Both the position numbers and the translations under genes were made by a program. From the NCBI GenBank assembly GCA_026400595.1, contig JAPLOT010000189.1, positions 1 to 16,386 of the forward strand: a DNA stretch of 16,386 bases, given 5' to 3'. Source of the DNA: Alphaproteobacteria bacterium (lineage in GTDB: Bacteria; Pseudomonadota; Alphaproteobacteria; Rhizobiales; Aestuariivirgaceae). The stretch's first letter is position 1. Every line of letters begins with the position of its first letter. Shown here in pieces: positions 7,383 through 16,208 of the stretch. The notes beneath the pieces are model-generated. The model made no database searches and was not told the DNA's origin. It saw only the letters and a program-made list of their open reading frames with translations.

Positions 7383-8963
7383 ACCCGCAGTGAGCGCCAA
7401 CAGGCTCGAGCTTTTGCAGATTGCCGATGCGGTGGCGCGCGAAAAGACGATCGACAAGTCGGTCGTGCTCGACGCCATGGCCGAGGCCATCACCCGCGCT
7501 GCCAAGGCACGCTATGGCGTCGAGAACGAAATCCGTGCCGAGATCGATCCGCGCACCGGCGAGACTCGTCTCAACCGTCTGCTGCTGGTGGTCGAGAAGG
7601 TGGAGAACGACGCCACGGAGATCAGCCTGGTCGATGCGCAGGCGCGCAATCCGGCCGCCAGCGTGGGCGACCAGATCGCGGAACCGCTGCCGCCCATCGA
7701 ATTCGGCCGTATCGCCGCGCAGAACGCCAAGCAAGTGATCGTGCAGAAGGTGCGCGAGGCCGAGCGCGAGCGCCAGTTCGATGAATTTAAGGACCGCGTC
7801 GGCGAGATCGTGAACGGCATCGTGTCGACCTTGGCCGCGGCGAAGGGATCATCCGGCGCGACGAGTCGCTGCCGCGCGAAGTCTTCAAGACCGGCGACCG
7901 GGTCCGCGCCTATGTCTATGACGTGCGGCGCGAACAGCGCGGTCCGCAGATCTTCCTGTCGCGCACTCATCCCGAGTTCATGGCGCGCCTCTTCGGCCAG
8001 GAAGTGCCCGAAATCTACGATGGCGTCGTCGAGGTGGTTGCCGTTGCCCGCGATCCGGGCAGCCGCGCCAAGATCGCGGTACGTTCCAAGGATGGCTCGA
8101 TCGATCCGGTCGGCGCCTGCGTCGGCATGCGCGGCAGCCGCGTCCAGGCGGTCGTGAACGAACTGCAGGGCGAGAAGATCGACATCATCCAGTGGACCCC
8201 GGACATCGCGTCCTTCGTGGTCAACGCGCTGGCGCCGGCGGAGGTCTCCAAGGTCGTGCTCGACGAGGAGGCCGAGCGCATCGAGGTGGTGGTTCCCGAC
8301 GAGCAGCTGTCGCTTGCCATCGGCCGGCGCTGGCAGAACGTGCGCCTGGCCTCGCAATTGTCCGGCTGGGACATCGACATCATGACCGAAGCCGAAGAGT
8401 CGGAGCGCCGTCAGAAGGAATTCATCGCCCGGACCGAACTCTTCGTCAATGCGCTCGACGTTGACGAGACGCTGGCGCAGCTGCTGGCCTCCGAGGGCTT
8501 CGCCTCGGTTGACGAAGTGGCCTATGTCGACCAGCGCGAGATTGCCTCGATCGAAGGCCTTGACGAGCAGACGGCGGAAGAGCTGCAGAACCGCGCCCGC
8601 GAGTATCTCGACCGGGCCGCTCAGGAGCTGGACCAGCGCCGCGTCGAGCTCGGCGTGCTCGACGAACTCAAGGAGATCGAGGGGGTGACGCCACAGATGC
8701 TCGTGGCACTCGGCGAGGCCGACATCAAGTCGATCGAGGACCTTGCCGGCTGTGCATCGGATGACCTGATCGGCTGGACCGAACGCAAGGATGGTCAGAC
8801 CACCAAGCACAAGGGCGCCTTCTCGGCGCTCGAGATCTCGCCGGACGAGGCCAATGCCCTGATCATGCAGGCCCGTGTCAAGGCGGGCTGGATCGAGGCG
8901 CCGGCCGAGGAACAGGCGCCGGAAGAGGTCGTTGCCGAAGCCGAGGCGGAAGCCCAGAGCTGA
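7375..8963 (+). pseudogene. nusA: Transcription elongation/termination factor NusA, frameshifted in S1 domain
   Basis: NusA binds RNA polymerase and controls pausing, termination and antitermination. The start ATG 7375 has a strong GAGGAGAGGAG (7356-7366). Residues 1-150 (N-terminal polymerase-binding domain to EIVNGIV) read in one frame. The protein then continues from VDLGRGEGIIRRDE in a different frame from about 7824 to the stop at 8963. Between them the conserved KRVEYGNVI of the S1 domain is missing: 27 nt plus one, so 28 nt would restore a 538-residue protein of normal length. KH1, KH2 and the C-terminal acidic repeat region (QLLASEGFASVDEVAYV and its second copy) follow intact, except that the KH2 GXXG loop reads GRRW (Trp codon 8331-8333). 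As it stands, translation from the first frame would stop at 8157. NusA is normally essential, so an assembly error must be excluded. Confidence 0.88.
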
Positions 8964-8980
8964 GGCGGGCAGGGAGAAGC

Positions 8981-9592
8981 ATGGAGGCGGACAGCGACTT
9001 GGCCACACGCATGTGCATCGTGACACGGGAGTGTCTGGATGAGGCCATGCTGTTGCGTTTCGTGCGTTCGCCCGACGGTGTGGCGGTGCCTGATCTGGCC
9101 CGCAAGCTTCCCGGGCGGGGGGTATGGGTGACGCTAAACCGGTCCCGGGTGGCAGAGGCGGTCAAAAAGCACTTGTTTTCAAAGGGTTTTTCTGAGGAAA
9201 CCCGAAGCCCTGACGGCCTGCCCGACATGGTGGCGCGCCTGCTCCGGCAAAATGCCCTGTCCACCTTTTCCCTGGCCAAGAAGGCCGGGGAGGCGGTGAC
9301 CGGTTTCATGAAGGTGGAGGAGGCTTTGGCCAGGGGCCGGGTGAGGATTCTCTGCCATGCCGCCGATGCCCAGCCGGACGGCTGCCGCAAGCTTGACCGG
9401 ATGGCTGGCGACGGCGTGATGACGGTAAGAATGTTCAGCCGCGATGAATTGGATTTGGCATTTGGACGGTCAAATGTGGTACATGCTGCCGTGACAAAGG
9501 GCGGGCTGGCCGAAAAGCTCGTTGCCGCCGTGCGGCGGATTGACGTTTTTGACGCCCCGTTGGGGTCGAAGGGATCTGAAGAGAGAGTATGA
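8981..9592 (+). CDS. ylxR: YlxR/DUF448 RNA-binding protein with L7Ae-like C-terminal domain
   Basis: A 203-residue protein. The N-terminal YlxR domain shows RMCIVTRECLDEAMLLRFVRSPDG (10-33) and DLARKLPGRGVWV (38-50). The C-terminal part, ALSTFSLAKKAGEAVTGFMKVEEALARGRVRILCHAADA (about 92-130), resembles the L7Ae/L30e ribosomal protein fold. This fusion is usual in Alphaproteobacteria. It sits between nusA and infB as in most bacteria and is thought to bind RNA; work in other species links YlxR to RNase P and to transcription control. The ATG at 8981 has AGGGAG 4 nt before it. The stop overlaps the infB start (ATGA), so the two are coupled. Confidence 0.9.
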   Translation: MEADSDLATRMCIVTRECLDEAMLLRFVRSPDGVAVPDLARKLPGRGVWVTLNRSRVAEAVKKHLFSKGFSEETRSPDGLPDMVARLLRQNALSTFSLAKKAGEAVTGFMKVEEALARGRVRILCHAADAQPDGCRKLDRMAGDGVMTVRMFSRDELDLAFGRSNVVHAAVTKGGLAEKLVAAVRRIDVFDAPLGSKGSEERV

Positions 9593-12204
9593 CGGACAGC
9601 AACGATAATGACCGCAAGGCCGATGGCGCGCGCACTGGAGGCGGCACGCTGACCTTGAAGCGTCCCGTGGTCGAGCAGAGCCGGGTGAAGCAGAGTTTTG
9701 CCCATGGCCGGACCAAGACCGTGGTGGTGGAGACCAAGCGCAAGCGCATGGGCGACGACAAGCCCGCTGCTGCAGAATCCAAGCCCGCAGCCTTTCAGTC
9801 GCAGCCGAAGGTGGCGCAGGGTGCGCCGCAGCCGGGCGCTCAGCAGCGCCCGCAGGCACCATCTGGAGGCGCTGGCCGTTCCGGCGTCGTCCTGCGCACG
9901 CTGACGGCCGAGGAGAAGGAAGCCCGCGACCGGGCCTTGTCGGATGCGCGCCTGCGCGAGGCCGATGAACGCAAGCGCCAGGAAGAGGATGCTCGCCGCC
10001 GCAGCGAGCTCAACGAGCGCGAAAGCAAGGAGCGCGAGGCTGCGGCCCGGCGCAAGGCCGAGGACGATGCCCGTCACCGGGTGGAGGAGGAGGGCCGCCG
10101 CAAGGCCGAGGAGGCCGCCAAGAAGCTAGCGCCCAAGACGCCGGCCGGCGTGGTGACGCCGGCAACGGTTCCGATGAAGGCCTCGACGGTAACGGCCAAG
10201 CGCCCCGTCAACGATGACGATGATGGGCCGCGGACCGCACGGTCCGGCGGCCCGGCGAAACGCGAACTCAAGGCGCCGGTGCCGACGCGCGCGAAGACCG
10301 ATGCCGACAAGCGCCGCAGCCGCCTCACGGTGGTCAATGCCCTGACCGAGGAAGAGGGCGAGCGCGGCCGTTCGGTGGCGGCCTTCCGCCGCCGGACCGA
10401 ACGTCTCAAGAAGCAGGCCCAGGGCTTCCAGATGCCGACCGAGAAGGCGAGCCGCGAGGTGGTGATCCCCGAGGCAATCACCATCCAGGAGCTTGCCAAC
10501 CGCATGGCGGAACGCGCCGTCGACATCATCAAATTGCTGATGAAGCAGGGCCAGATGCATACGATCAACGACGTGATCGATGCCGATCTGGCGCAGCTCA
10601 TCGCCGAGGAAATGGGCCACAAGGTCAAGCGCGTGTCGGAGTCCGACGTGGTCGAAGGCCTGGCCGGCGACACCGACGACGAAGGTTCGCTGCAGTCGCG
10701 TCCGCCGGTGGTCACCATCATGGGGCATGTCGATCACGGCAAGACGTCGCTGCTCGACGCCATTCGCAAGACCAATGTGGTGTCCGGCGAAGCCGGTGGC
10801 ATCACGCAGCACATCGGTGCCTATCAGGTGCAGACCAGGACCGGGCTGATCACCTTCATCGATACGCCGGGCCACGAGGCCTTTACCGCCATGCGCGCCC
10901 GCGGCGCCAAGGCCACGGATATCGTGGTGCTCGTGGTTGCCGCCGATGACGGCGTCATGCCCCAGACGGTGGAAGCCATCAATCATGCGCGGGCGGCCGA
11001 TGTTCCCATCATCGTCGCGGTCAACAAGATCGACAAGCCGTCGGCCAATCCCAACAAGGTCCGCACCGATCTGTTGCGCCACGAGATCGTGGTCGAGAGC
11101 ATGGGCGGCGATACCTTGGAGGTCGAGGTGTCGGCGCTCAAGGGCACCAATCTCGACAAGCTGCTGGATACCATCCTGCTGCAGGCCGAAGTGCTGGACC
11201 TGAAGGCCAATCCCGACCGCGAAGCGGGCGGCCTGGTGGTCGAAGCCCAGCTCGACAAGGGCCGCGGGCCTGTCGCGACCGTGCTGGTCCAGCGCGGTAC
11301 GTTGCGCCTCGGAGACATATTCGTGGCCGGCTCTGCCTGGGGCCGTGTGCGCGCGCTCATCAACGACAAGGGGGAGCAGGTGAAGGAAGCCAGCCCCTCT
11401 GCGCCCGTGGAAGTGCTCGGCCTCAATTCGGCGCCCGAGGCGGGTGACCAGTTCGACGTCGTGCCCAACGAGGCGCGGGCGCGCGAGATCACGGACTATC
11501 GCGACCGCAAGCGCCGTGAAAGCCGTGGCGCGGCGTCGGCGCGCTCGTCGCTTGAGCAGATGATGAGCCAGATGAAGGAAGGGGGCATCAAGGAGTTCCC
11601 GATCCTGATCAAGGCCGACGTGCAGGGTTCGGCGGAAGCCATCGTGCAGGCGCTGGAGAAGATCGGTAACGACGAGATCCGCGCCCGCGTCATCCACTAT
11701 GCGGTGGGCGGCATCAACGAGAGCGACATCGGCCTCGCGGAGGCCTCCGGAGCGGTGGTTCTGGGCTTCAATGTCCGCGCCTCCGGCCAGGCCCGCGACG
11801 CGGCGGAACGCTCTGGCATCGAGATCCGCTACTACAACATCATTTACGACCTCGTGAACGACATCAAGGCCGCCATGTCGGGCAAGCTCGCGCCGGAGCT
11901 GCGCGAGACCTTCCTCGGCAATGCCAGGATCCTGGAAATCTTCAACATCACCAAGGTCGGCAAGGTGGCCGGCTGTCAGGTCACCGAGGGCTCGGTGCAG
12001 CGCGGCGCCAAGGTCCGCCTCATCCGCGACAACGTGGTGATCCACGAAGGTACCCTGTCGACGCTCAAGCGCTTCAAGGACGAGGTCAAGGAGGTTCAGG
12101 TCGGCCAGGAATGCGGCATGGCCTTCGAGAACTACCAGGACATGCGCGCCGGCGACGTGATCGAGTGTTTCCGGGTCGAGAAGGTTCAGCGTTCGCTGGA
12201 TTGA
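9589..12204 (+). CDS. infB: Translation initiation factor IF-2
   Basis: An 871-residue GTPase that places initiator tRNA on the 30S subunit and promotes subunit joining. The N-terminal half is typically alphaproteobacterial: a TLKRPVVEQSRVKQSFAHGRTKTVVVE start, a highly charged Arg/Glu/Ala coiled-coil stretch (about 105-180), then the conserved IF2 N2 region before the G domain. GTPase motifs are GHVDHGKT (379-386), DTPGH (425-429) and NKID (479-482). Domains II, III and the tRNA-binding C-terminal domain follow, ending in VEKVQRSLD, so the gene is complete and unbroken. It overlaps ylxR by 4 nt and is followed 7 nt later by rbfA. Internal starts giving shorter IF2 forms occur in other bacteria, but I cannot point to one here. 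Confidence 0.97.
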   Translation: MTDSNDNDRKADGARTGGGTLTLKRPVVEQSRVKQSFAHGRTKTVVVETKRKRMGDDKPAAAESKPAAFQSQPKVAQGAPQPGAQQRPQAPSGGAGRSGVVLRTLTAEEKEARDRALSDARLREADERKRQEEDARRRSELNERESKEREAAARRKAEDDARHRVEEEGRRKAEEAAKKLAPKTPAGVVTPATVPMKASTVTAKRPVNDDDDGPRTARSGGPAKRELKAPVPTRAKTDADKRRSRLTVVNALTEEEGERGRSVAAFRRRTERLKKQAQGFQMPTEKASREVVIPEAITIQELANRMAERAVDIIKLLMKQGQMHTINDVIDADLAQLIAEEMGHKVKRVSESDVVEGLAGDTDDEGSLQSRPPVVTIMGHVDHGKTSLLDAIRKTNVVSGEAGGITQHIGAYQVQTRTGLITFIDTPGHEAFTAMRARGAKATDIVVLVVAADDGVMPQTVEAINHARAADVPIIVAVNKIDKPSANPNKVRTDLLRHEIVVESMGGDTLEVEVSALKGTNLDKLLDTILLQAEVLDLKANPDREAGGLVVEAQLDKGRGPVATVLVQRGTLRLGDIFVAGSAWGRVRALINDKGEQVKEASPSAPVEVLGLNSAPEAGDQFDVVPNEARAREITDYRDRKRRESRGAASARSSLEQMMSQMKEGGIKEFPILIKADVQGSAEAIVQALEKIGNDEIRARVIHYAVGGINESDIGLAEASGAVVLGFNVRASGQARDAAERSGIEIRYYNIIYDLVNDIKAAMSGKLAPELRETFLGNARILEIFNITKVGKVAGCQVTEGSVQRGAKVRLIRDNVVIHEGTLSTLKRFKDEVKEVQVGQECGMAFENYQDMRAGDVIECFRVEKVQRSLD

Positions 12205-12211
12205 GGACGAC

Positions 12212-12598
12212 ATGAAACCAGCTGCCGGACCATCCCAGCGACAGCTCCGGGCGGGTGAGCTGATCCGCCATGCACTTGCGGGCATCCTGTTGCGCGGCGA
12301 GACGGGCGATCCGGAACTTGAGCGGCTCGGCGTGACCGTGCATGAGGTGCAGATTTCGCCAGATCTGAAGATCGCCACGGCCTATATCCGCACCCTGAAT
12401 GCCGGAGCGGAACCCAAGGCCCTTGAGGCGCTGAACCGCAACCGGAAGTATATTCGGGGACTTATTGCGCCGAAACTTGACATGAAGTTCATGCCGGACA
12501 TTCGCTTTCGGATCGATACGGCATTGGACTATGCGTCCAAGATCGACGAAATCCTTCGTCGCCCGGACGTTGCCCGCGACCTCAAGACCGAGGAATGA
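12212..12598 (+). CDS. rbfA: 30S ribosome-binding factor A
   Basis: A 128-residue KH-like protein that binds the immature 30S subunit near the 5' helix of 16S rRNA and is needed for late maturation. Family features are SQRQLRAGELIRHALAGIL at the start, VTVHEVQISPDLKIATAYIRTL in the middle and a KLDMKFMPDIRFRIDTALDYASKIDEIL end. The Shine-Dalgarno GAGGA (12203-12207) overlaps the infB stop. Its stop overlaps the truB ATG (ATGA). It stands between infB and truB as in most proteobacteria. Confidence 0.95.
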   Translation: MKPAAGPSQRQLRAGELIRHALAGILLRGETGDPELERLGVTVHEVQISPDLKIATAYIRTLNAGAEPKALEALNRNRKYIRGLIAPKLDMKFMPDIRFRIDTALDYASKIDEILRRPDVARDLKTEE

Positions 12599-13512
12599 AG
12601 AAGAAACGTGGCTCGCCGATCCATGGCTGGGTGGCATTGGACAAGCCCTTGGGCATGACCTCGACGCAGGCTGTCGGCAAGGTCCGCTGGCTCTTCGGTG
12701 CCGAGAAGGCCGGACATGGCGGAACCTTGGATCCCCTGGCGACGGGTTTATTGCCCATTGCCCTGGGAGAAGCCACCAAGACCGTCTCCGCCGTCATGGA
12801 TGGGCGCAAAACCTATCGCTTTACCGTAAAATGGGGCGAGGAGCGGTCCACCGATGATCTTGAAGGTGTCGTTACGACGCGCTCAACCAACCGACCGTCT
12901 CTGGAAAGCATTGAATCGATACTCGCCCGTTTCAAGGGCGACATTCAACAAATCCCGCCCGCCTTTTCGGCGATCAAGGTTGAGGGGGAGCGGGCCTATG
13001 ACCTGGCCCGGTCCGGGGCGGACGTGGTCCTGGCCAGCCGGGCGGTCAGAATCGAGGAACTGAGGCTGATCGCGGTCTCCGAGCAGGAAAGCGCCACCTT
13101 CGAAGTCACCTGCGGGAAGGGAACCTATGTCCGTTCGCTCGCCCGCGACATGGGCCGGGCCCTGGGCTGCCTCGGCCATGTCATCGTGCTGCGGCGTCTC
13201 GCTGTCGGACCTCTCACCGAGGCCCACATGATTCCGCTGGAAAAGCTTGAGGAATTGCGCCATAAGGCGCCCGGCGGAAACGCCATGGACGGGGTTCTGC
13301 GACCCATCGAGACCGTGCTGGACGGCATCCCGGCACTGGCCATGGATGAGCAGCAGGCCCAACGCCTGAGACAGGGACAATCCGTCCTTCTCAGAGGCGC
13401 GAATGCTCCCATCGCTCATGAGGCGGTTCTGATCACCAGCGGCGGCAAGCCGCTCGGGATCGGGTCTGTCGAGCAGGGAACGCTCAAGCCGAAGCGTCTC
13501 TTTAACCTGTAA
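12595..13512 (+). CDS. truB: tRNA pseudouridine-55 synthase
   Basis: A 305-residue enzyme that converts U55 in the T-loop of tRNAs to pseudouridine. The catalytic Asp is D46 in GHGGTLDPLATGLL (40-53). Other family blocks are GWVALDKPLGMTSTQAV (11-27), PPAFSAIKVEGERAYDLAR, and CGKGTYVRSLARDMG followed by a C-terminal PUA-like region that ends in KPKRLFNL. The ATG overlaps the rbfA stop. The only purine-rich element, GAGGA, touches the ATG, so initiation probably depends on coupling with rbfA. rpsO follows after 18 nt. Confidence 0.95.
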   Translation: MKKKRGSPIHGWVALDKPLGMTSTQAVGKVRWLFGAEKAGHGGTLDPLATGLLPIALGEATKTVSAVMDGRKTYRFTVKWGEERSTDDLEGVVTTRSTNRPSLESIESILARFKGDIQQIPPAFSAIKVEGERAYDLARSGADVVLASRAVRIEELRLIAVSEQESATFEVTCGKGTYVRSLARDMGRALGCLGHVIVLRRLAVGPLTEAHMIPLEKLEELRHKAPGGNAMDGVLRPIETVLDGIPALAMDEQQAQRLRQGQSVLLRGANAPIAHEAVLITSGGKPLGIGSVEQGTLKPKRLFNL

Positions 13513-13530
13513 CCATTTGGAGATGACCGA

Positions 13531-13800
13531 ATGACCATGACTGCAGAGCGCAAGGTTGCGCTCGTGAAAGAGTTTGCCACGAAGCCTGGCGACACGGGTT
13601 CGCCCGAGGTCCAGGTCGCGATCCTCACGGAACGCATCAACTACCTCACCGACCACTTCAAGACCCACAAGAAGGACAATCATTCCCGCCGTGGTCTCCT
13701 GACGATGGTGAGCAAGCGTCGTTCGCTCCTTGATTATCTCAAGCGCAAGGACGAAGGCCGCTACCAGACGCTGATCAAGCGTCTCGAGATCCGCCGTTAA
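13531..13800 (+). CDS. rpsO: 30S ribosomal protein S15
   Basis: An 89-residue ribosomal protein that binds the central domain of 16S rRNA. The sequence carries the whole signature: TGSPEVQVAILTERINYLTDHFKTHKKDNHSRRGLLTMVSKRRSLLDYLK. The ATG at 13531, with GGAGA 7 nt upstream, gives the standard length; a second in-frame ATG at 13537 would shorten it by two residues. There is no separate promoter visible in the 18-nt gap after truB, so it is read with the operon. Confidence 0.97.
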   Translation: MTMTAERKVALVKEFATKPGDTGSPEVQVAILTERINYLTDHFKTHKKDNHSRRGLLTMVSKRRSLLDYLKRKDEGRYQTLIKRLEIRR

Positions 13801-13969
13801 GCGGACGACGAAAAGTCTAAAGCGTATGAGCGGGCGGATCACCGGTTTGCCGCCCGCGTCCCCGTATCGGGAATCCGGCAATAGGGCCGGATTCCAGTTG
13901 CCCAAAGGGGATGCCGTCCAGGTGTGGTGACGCGAGTGAAGCGGCGGCGAAGGGCAAAGAGGAAACAGA
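13801..13969 (+). promoter_or_regulatory. rpsO-pnp intergenic leader with two strong hairpins
   Basis: Two perfect stems are present. The first is 13830-13837 with 13850-13857 (8 bp, all G-C, 12-nt loop). The second is 13870-13879 with 13886-13895 (10 bp, 6-nt loop). Neither is followed by a T-run, so they are not typical terminators. In enterobacteria the pnp leader between rpsO and pnp carries an RNase III-cleaved stem by which PNPase represses itself, and these stems are placed for the same job. The pnp Shine-Dalgarno GAGGA is at 13959-13963. An open frame that begins inside this leader at 13911 overlaps pnp and looks non-coding. Confidence 0.55.
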
Positions 13970-16126
13970 ATGTTCAATATCGATGTTGAAGAAATCACCT
14001 GGGGCAGCGCAACCCTGCGGCTGGAAACCGGCCGTGTGGCCCGCCAGGCCGATGGGGCCGTGCTGGCCTCGATGGGCGAGACCACCGTTCTCGCGACTGC
14101 CGTTGCCGAGCGCAGCGCCAAGCCGGGAATCGACTTCTTCCCGCTGACCGTCAACTACCAGGAAAAGACCTATGCCGCGGGCAAGATCCCGGGCGGATAC
14201 TTCAAACGCGAAGGCCGTCCGACGGAGCGCGAGACGCTGATTTCCCGCCTGATCGACCGCCCGATCCGCCCGCTCTTCGTGGCCGGATTCCGCAACGAGA
14301 CGCAGGTGATCGCCACCGTGCTGTCCTACGATCTCGAAAACGACACCGACATCCTGGCGCTGGTCGCATCTTCGGCCGCGCTCACCCTGTCGGGCATTCC
14401 CTTCATGGGTCCGATCGGTGCCGCCCGTGTCGGATACATCAACGGGGAATATGTGCTGAACCCCACCGTGGAACAGCAGAAGCTCTCCGAACTCGACCTC
14501 GTGGTCGCCGGCACGCAGGACGCGGTCCTGATGGTCGAGTCCGAGGCCAAGGAGCTCTCGGAAGAGATCATGCTCGGTGCCGTCATGTTCGGCCATCGCG
14601 GCTTCCAGCCGGTGATCGAGGCCATCATCCGCATGGCCGAACGCTCGGCCCGCAGCCCGCGCGACTTCACGCCGCCGGATGAGGAGGCGCTTTACAACCA
14701 GGTCAAGGCCATTGCCGAGGCCGAGGTGCGCGCTGGCTATGCCATCCCGACCAAGGAAGCCCGCCATGAAGCCGTCGCCAAGGCCAAGGACAAGGTTCTG
14801 GCCGCGCTGACCGGCGAGGACAAGACTGACGCGCCGCCCGCCAACAAGATCGGCGAGGCCTTCAAGCATCTCGAAAAGGATGTGGTGCGCAATGCCATCC
14901 TCGATACGGGTTTCCGCATCGACGGCCGCGACACCAAGACGGTGCGCAAGATCGTCGCCGAGGCTGGCGTGCTGCCGCGTACCCATGGTTCGGCGCTCTT
15001 TACCCGCGGCGAAACCCAGGCGCTGGTGGTTACAACCTTGGGTACCGGCGAGGACGAGCAGTACATCGACTCGCTCGACGGCACGACCAAGGGCACCTTC
15101 CTGCTGCACTACAACTTCCCGCCCTTCTCGGTCGGCGAGACGGGCCGCATGGGTGCCACCGGCCGCCGCGAGATCGGCCACGGCAAGCTTGCCTGGCGCG
15201 CCATCCACCCGTTGCTGCCGCCCAACGATCAGTTCCCCTACACGATCCGCGTCGTTTCCGAGATCACCGAGTCCAACGGATCGTCGTCGATGGCGTCGGT
15301 TTGCGGCGCTTCGCTCTCGCTGATGGATGCGGGCGTGCCGCTGAAGGCGCCTTGCGCCGGCATCGCCATGGGCCTGATCAAGGAAGGCGACCGCTATGCC
15401 GTGCTCTCGGACATTCTCGGCGACGAGGATCACCTGGGCGACATGGACTTCAAGGTGGCCGGCACCGCGCAGGGCGTCACCTCGCTGCAGATGGACATCA
15501 AGATCACCGGCATCACCGAGGAGATCATGAAGGTCGCGCTGTGGCAGGCCAAGGACGGCCGCCTGCACATTCTCGACCGGATGGCGGAGGCCCTCACCGG
15601 CGCCCGCGCCAGCCTGGGCGAGCATGCGCCGCGCATCGAGACGCTGAAGATCCCCACCGACAAGATCCGCGAAGTGATCGGCACCGGTGGCAAGGTCATC
15701 CGCGAGATCGTGGAGAAGACCGGCGCCAAGATCGACATCCAGGATGACGGTACCGTCAAGGTCGCCTCCTCCTCGGGTGCCGCAATCACCGCTGCACTCA
15801 AGTGGATCAAGGGCATCGTCTCCGAGCCCGAGCTCGGCGAGATCTATGAAGGCAAGGTCGTGAAGGTCGTCGACTTCGGCGCCTTCGTGAACTTCTTCGG
15901 TGCGAAAGACGGACTCGTCCACGTCTCCGAACTGGCGCAGAAGCGCGTTGCCAAGGTTTCGGACGTGGTCAACGAGGGCGATATCGTCAAGGTGAAGCTG
16001 CTCGGCTTCGACAACCGCGGCAAGGTCCGCCTGTCGATGAAGCAGGTTGACCAGGTGACCGGCGAAGACCTGTCCAAGAAGCAGGCCGCCGAAGGCGTGT
16101 CCGAGGATGCGCCGCAGGGCGATTGA
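13970..16126 (+). CDS. pnp: Polyribonucleotide nucleotidyltransferase (PNPase)
   Basis: A 718-residue phosphorolytic 3'-to-5' exoribonuclease, a trimer and usually part of the RNA degradosome. Two RNase PH-like cores flank an all-alpha linker. The first core contains PLTVNYQEKTYAAGKIPGGYFKREGRPTERE. The second contains GSALFTRGETQALVVTTLGT, FPPFSVGETGRMGATGRREIGHGKLAWRA, the SNGSSSMASVCGASLSLMDAGVP block and SDILGDEDHLGDMDFKVAGT with active-site acidic residues. KH (IGTGGKVIREIVEKTGAKIDI, about 573-593) and S1 (about 622-690) domains complete it. The start has GAGGA 6 nt upstream. The gene is intact, unlike the NusA S1 region. It ends just before a strong terminator facing a convergent gene. 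Confidence 0.97.
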   Translation: MFNIDVEEITWGSATLRLETGRVARQADGAVLASMGETTVLATAVAERSAKPGIDFFPLTVNYQEKTYAAGKIPGGYFKREGRPTERETLISRLIDRPIRPLFVAGFRNETQVIATVLSYDLENDTDILALVASSAALTLSGIPFMGPIGAARVGYINGEYVLNPTVEQQKLSELDLVVAGTQDAVLMVESEAKELSEEIMLGAVMFGHRGFQPVIEAIIRMAERSARSPRDFTPPDEEALYNQVKAIAEAEVRAGYAIPTKEARHEAVAKAKDKVLAALTGEDKTDAPPANKIGEAFKHLEKDVVRNAILDTGFRIDGRDTKTVRKIVAEAGVLPRTHGSALFTRGETQALVVTTLGTGEDEQYIDSLDGTTKGTFLLHYNFPPFSVGETGRMGATGRREIGHGKLAWRAIHPLLPPNDQFPYTIRVVSEITESNGSSSMASVCGASLSLMDAGVPLKAPCAGIAMGLIKEGDRYAVLSDILGDEDHLGDMDFKVAGTAQGVTSLQMDIKITGITEEIMKVALWQAKDGRLHILDRMAEALTGARASLGEHAPRIETLKIPTDKIREVIGTGGKVIREIVEKTGAKIDIQDDGTVKVASSSGAAITAALKWIKGIVSEPELGEIYEGKVVKVVDFGAFVNFFGAKDGLVHVSELAQKRVAKVSDVVNEGDIVKVKLLGFDNRGKVRLSMKQVDQVTGEDLSKKQAAEGVSEDAPQGD

Positions 16127-16150
16127 TCGCCCGGCCACTCATGGAAAATG

Positions 16151-16182
16151 ACGGGGCGCGGTGAGAGATCACCGCGCCCCGT
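16151..16182. terminator. Bidirectional hairpin terminator between pnp and the fasciclin gene
   Basis: A perfect 14-bp stem (16151-16164 with 16169-16182) with a GAGA loop lies between two convergent genes. On the plus strand it is followed by TTCCGTTCC, on the minus strand by CATTTTCC, so it can serve both transcripts although neither T-tract is strong. A smaller 6-bp hairpin (16117-16122 with 16127-16132) has the pnp stop codon inside its TTGA loop. Confidence 0.8.
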
Positions 16183-16208
16183 TTCCGTTCCATCCGCTTA
16201 CGGATGGA

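Noticed and set aside
7375..8157. Programmed frameshift or two separate genes at nusA
   Set aside because: No slippery heptamer is visible, and conserved S1 residues are missing at the junction, so a deletion explains it better than recoding; the two pieces are parts of one NusA.
9549..9580. Short CCCC/GGGG hairpin near the end of ylxR before infB
   Set aside because: Only about five pairs, inside coding sequence and without a T-tract; not enough to call a regulatory site.
10126..12378. Minus-strand open frame of 750 residues opposite infB
   Set aside because: It is the codon-to-codon antisense of IF-2, with no recognisable domain and no ribosome binding context.
13817..16138. Minus-strand open frame of 773 residues opposite pnp
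   Set aside because: Antisense shadow of PNPase; repeated His, Asp, Leu and Gly composition and no family resemblance.
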